Origin: Abyssalbus ytuae
Lineage (GTDB): Bacteria > Bacteroidota > Bacteroidia > Flavobacteriales > Flavobacteriaceae
Length of the DNA: 64,000 nt
Reading direction: 5' to 3'
Assembly: GCF_022807975.1 (NCBI RefSeq)
Contig: NZ_CP094358.1
Span: forward strand, 1-64,000
Part shown: positions 63,901 to 64,000 of the stretch, one piece after another
Numbering within the stretch: the first letter of the stretch is position 1
How the letters are laid out: every line of letters begins with the position of its first letter
The notes under the pieces: model-generated
What the model was told of the DNA's origin: nothing
Database searches by the model: none
The model's input: only the letters and a program-made list of their open reading frames with translations
Position numbers and translations under genes: made by a program

Positions 63901-63909
63901 AAATTTATT

Positions 63910-64000
63910 ATGCAAGAAAATACTATTATAGAGAATAAGGAATTAAATCTGTTTGAAGCCTTAATACCTGTTATTATACTAATCGCATTACTTGCATTCA
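63910..64000 (+). CDS. NhaC-family Na+/H+ antiporter (N-terminal fragment)
   Basis: Only the first 30 codons are in the window: MQENTIIENKELNLFEALIP then VIILIALLAF. The basic-acidic N-terminus and the first hydrophobic helix with EALIPVIILI look like NhaC-type antiporters. The rest is cut by the window end, so this rests on a short stretch and is tentative. Confidence 0.55.
   Translation, partial: MQENTIIENKELNLFEALIPVIILIALLAF

Noticed and set aside
62977-63909. Protein genes in the last intergenic region
   Set aside because: Only short AT-biased frames interrupted by hairpins; no conserved-looking translation.

Overview
The window looks like the start of a circular chromosome of a low-GC member of the Bacteroidota, most likely Flavobacteriia. 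Base 1 is the start codon of dnaA. Shine-Dalgarno sequences are scarce, promoters of the TAnnTTTG type appear, the arginine operon has the Bacteroidota layout (GNAT enzyme first, transcarbamylase of the N-acylornithine type), and flavobacterial families are common (DUF885 lipoprotein, SSS symporter, GG-leader peptides exported by a C39-peptidase ABC transporter). No rRNA, tRNA, CRISPR array or transposase was recognised.

Layout. 0-3 kb: dnaA, a low-molecular-weight tyrosine phosphatase, a tetrapyrrole-methylase-like SAM enzyme, a VOC protein. 3-12 kb (minus): a GapN-like aldehyde dehydrogenase, then ilvD-ilvB-ilvN-ilvC-ilvA behind a leader peptide rich in Leu/Ile/Val codons and an attenuator hairpin. 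12-18 kb: aldehyde dehydrogenase, a NarL-type two-component pair, and a twice-repeated module of a soluble protein plus a polytopic membrane protein. 18-23.4 kb: 5-oxoprolinase genes pxpABC with an NRAMP-fold transporter, then a YifB/ComM ATPase. 23.5-31.7 kb: a disulfide-rich peptide export locus, the most unusual part. 31.7-41.7 kb: symporter, lipoprotein, DsbD-like reductase, tilS, a lipase, a sigma-like protein, pabB. 41.8-51.1 kb: the arginine operon with its own Arg-rich leader peptide and attenuator. 51-61.5 kb: FMN reductase, aldose epimerase, and histidine degradation (hutH-hutU-hutI on plus, hutF and hutG on minus) separated by a tandem repeat array and an epimerase gene. 61.5-64 kb: lpdA, a 0.9 kb intergenic stretch holding three minus-strand terminator modules, and the start of an NhaC-type antiporter.

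The peptide locus encodes a fusion of a degenerate C39-like domain, a VKOR domain and a thioredoxin domain; eleven small precursors with a GG-type leader; a C39-peptidase ABC exporter; and an HlyD-type adaptor. All eleven cores have an even number of cysteines (4 or 6) and no leader has any, which fits oxidation by the VKOR-thioredoxin protein. Four copies of a roughly 48-base RNA-like element lie 26-33 bases before precursor start codons. Each can form an H-type pseudoknot, and base changes between copies are mostly compensatory. This combination is my main candidate for a poorly described system.

Two amino-acid operons (ilv and arg) carry short leader peptides whose sense codons match the end product, followed by terminator hairpins, so ribosome-mediated attenuation is the likely control for both. 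Coordinates and translations come from reading the sequence. Family names rest on recognisable motifs and context; no database search was run.
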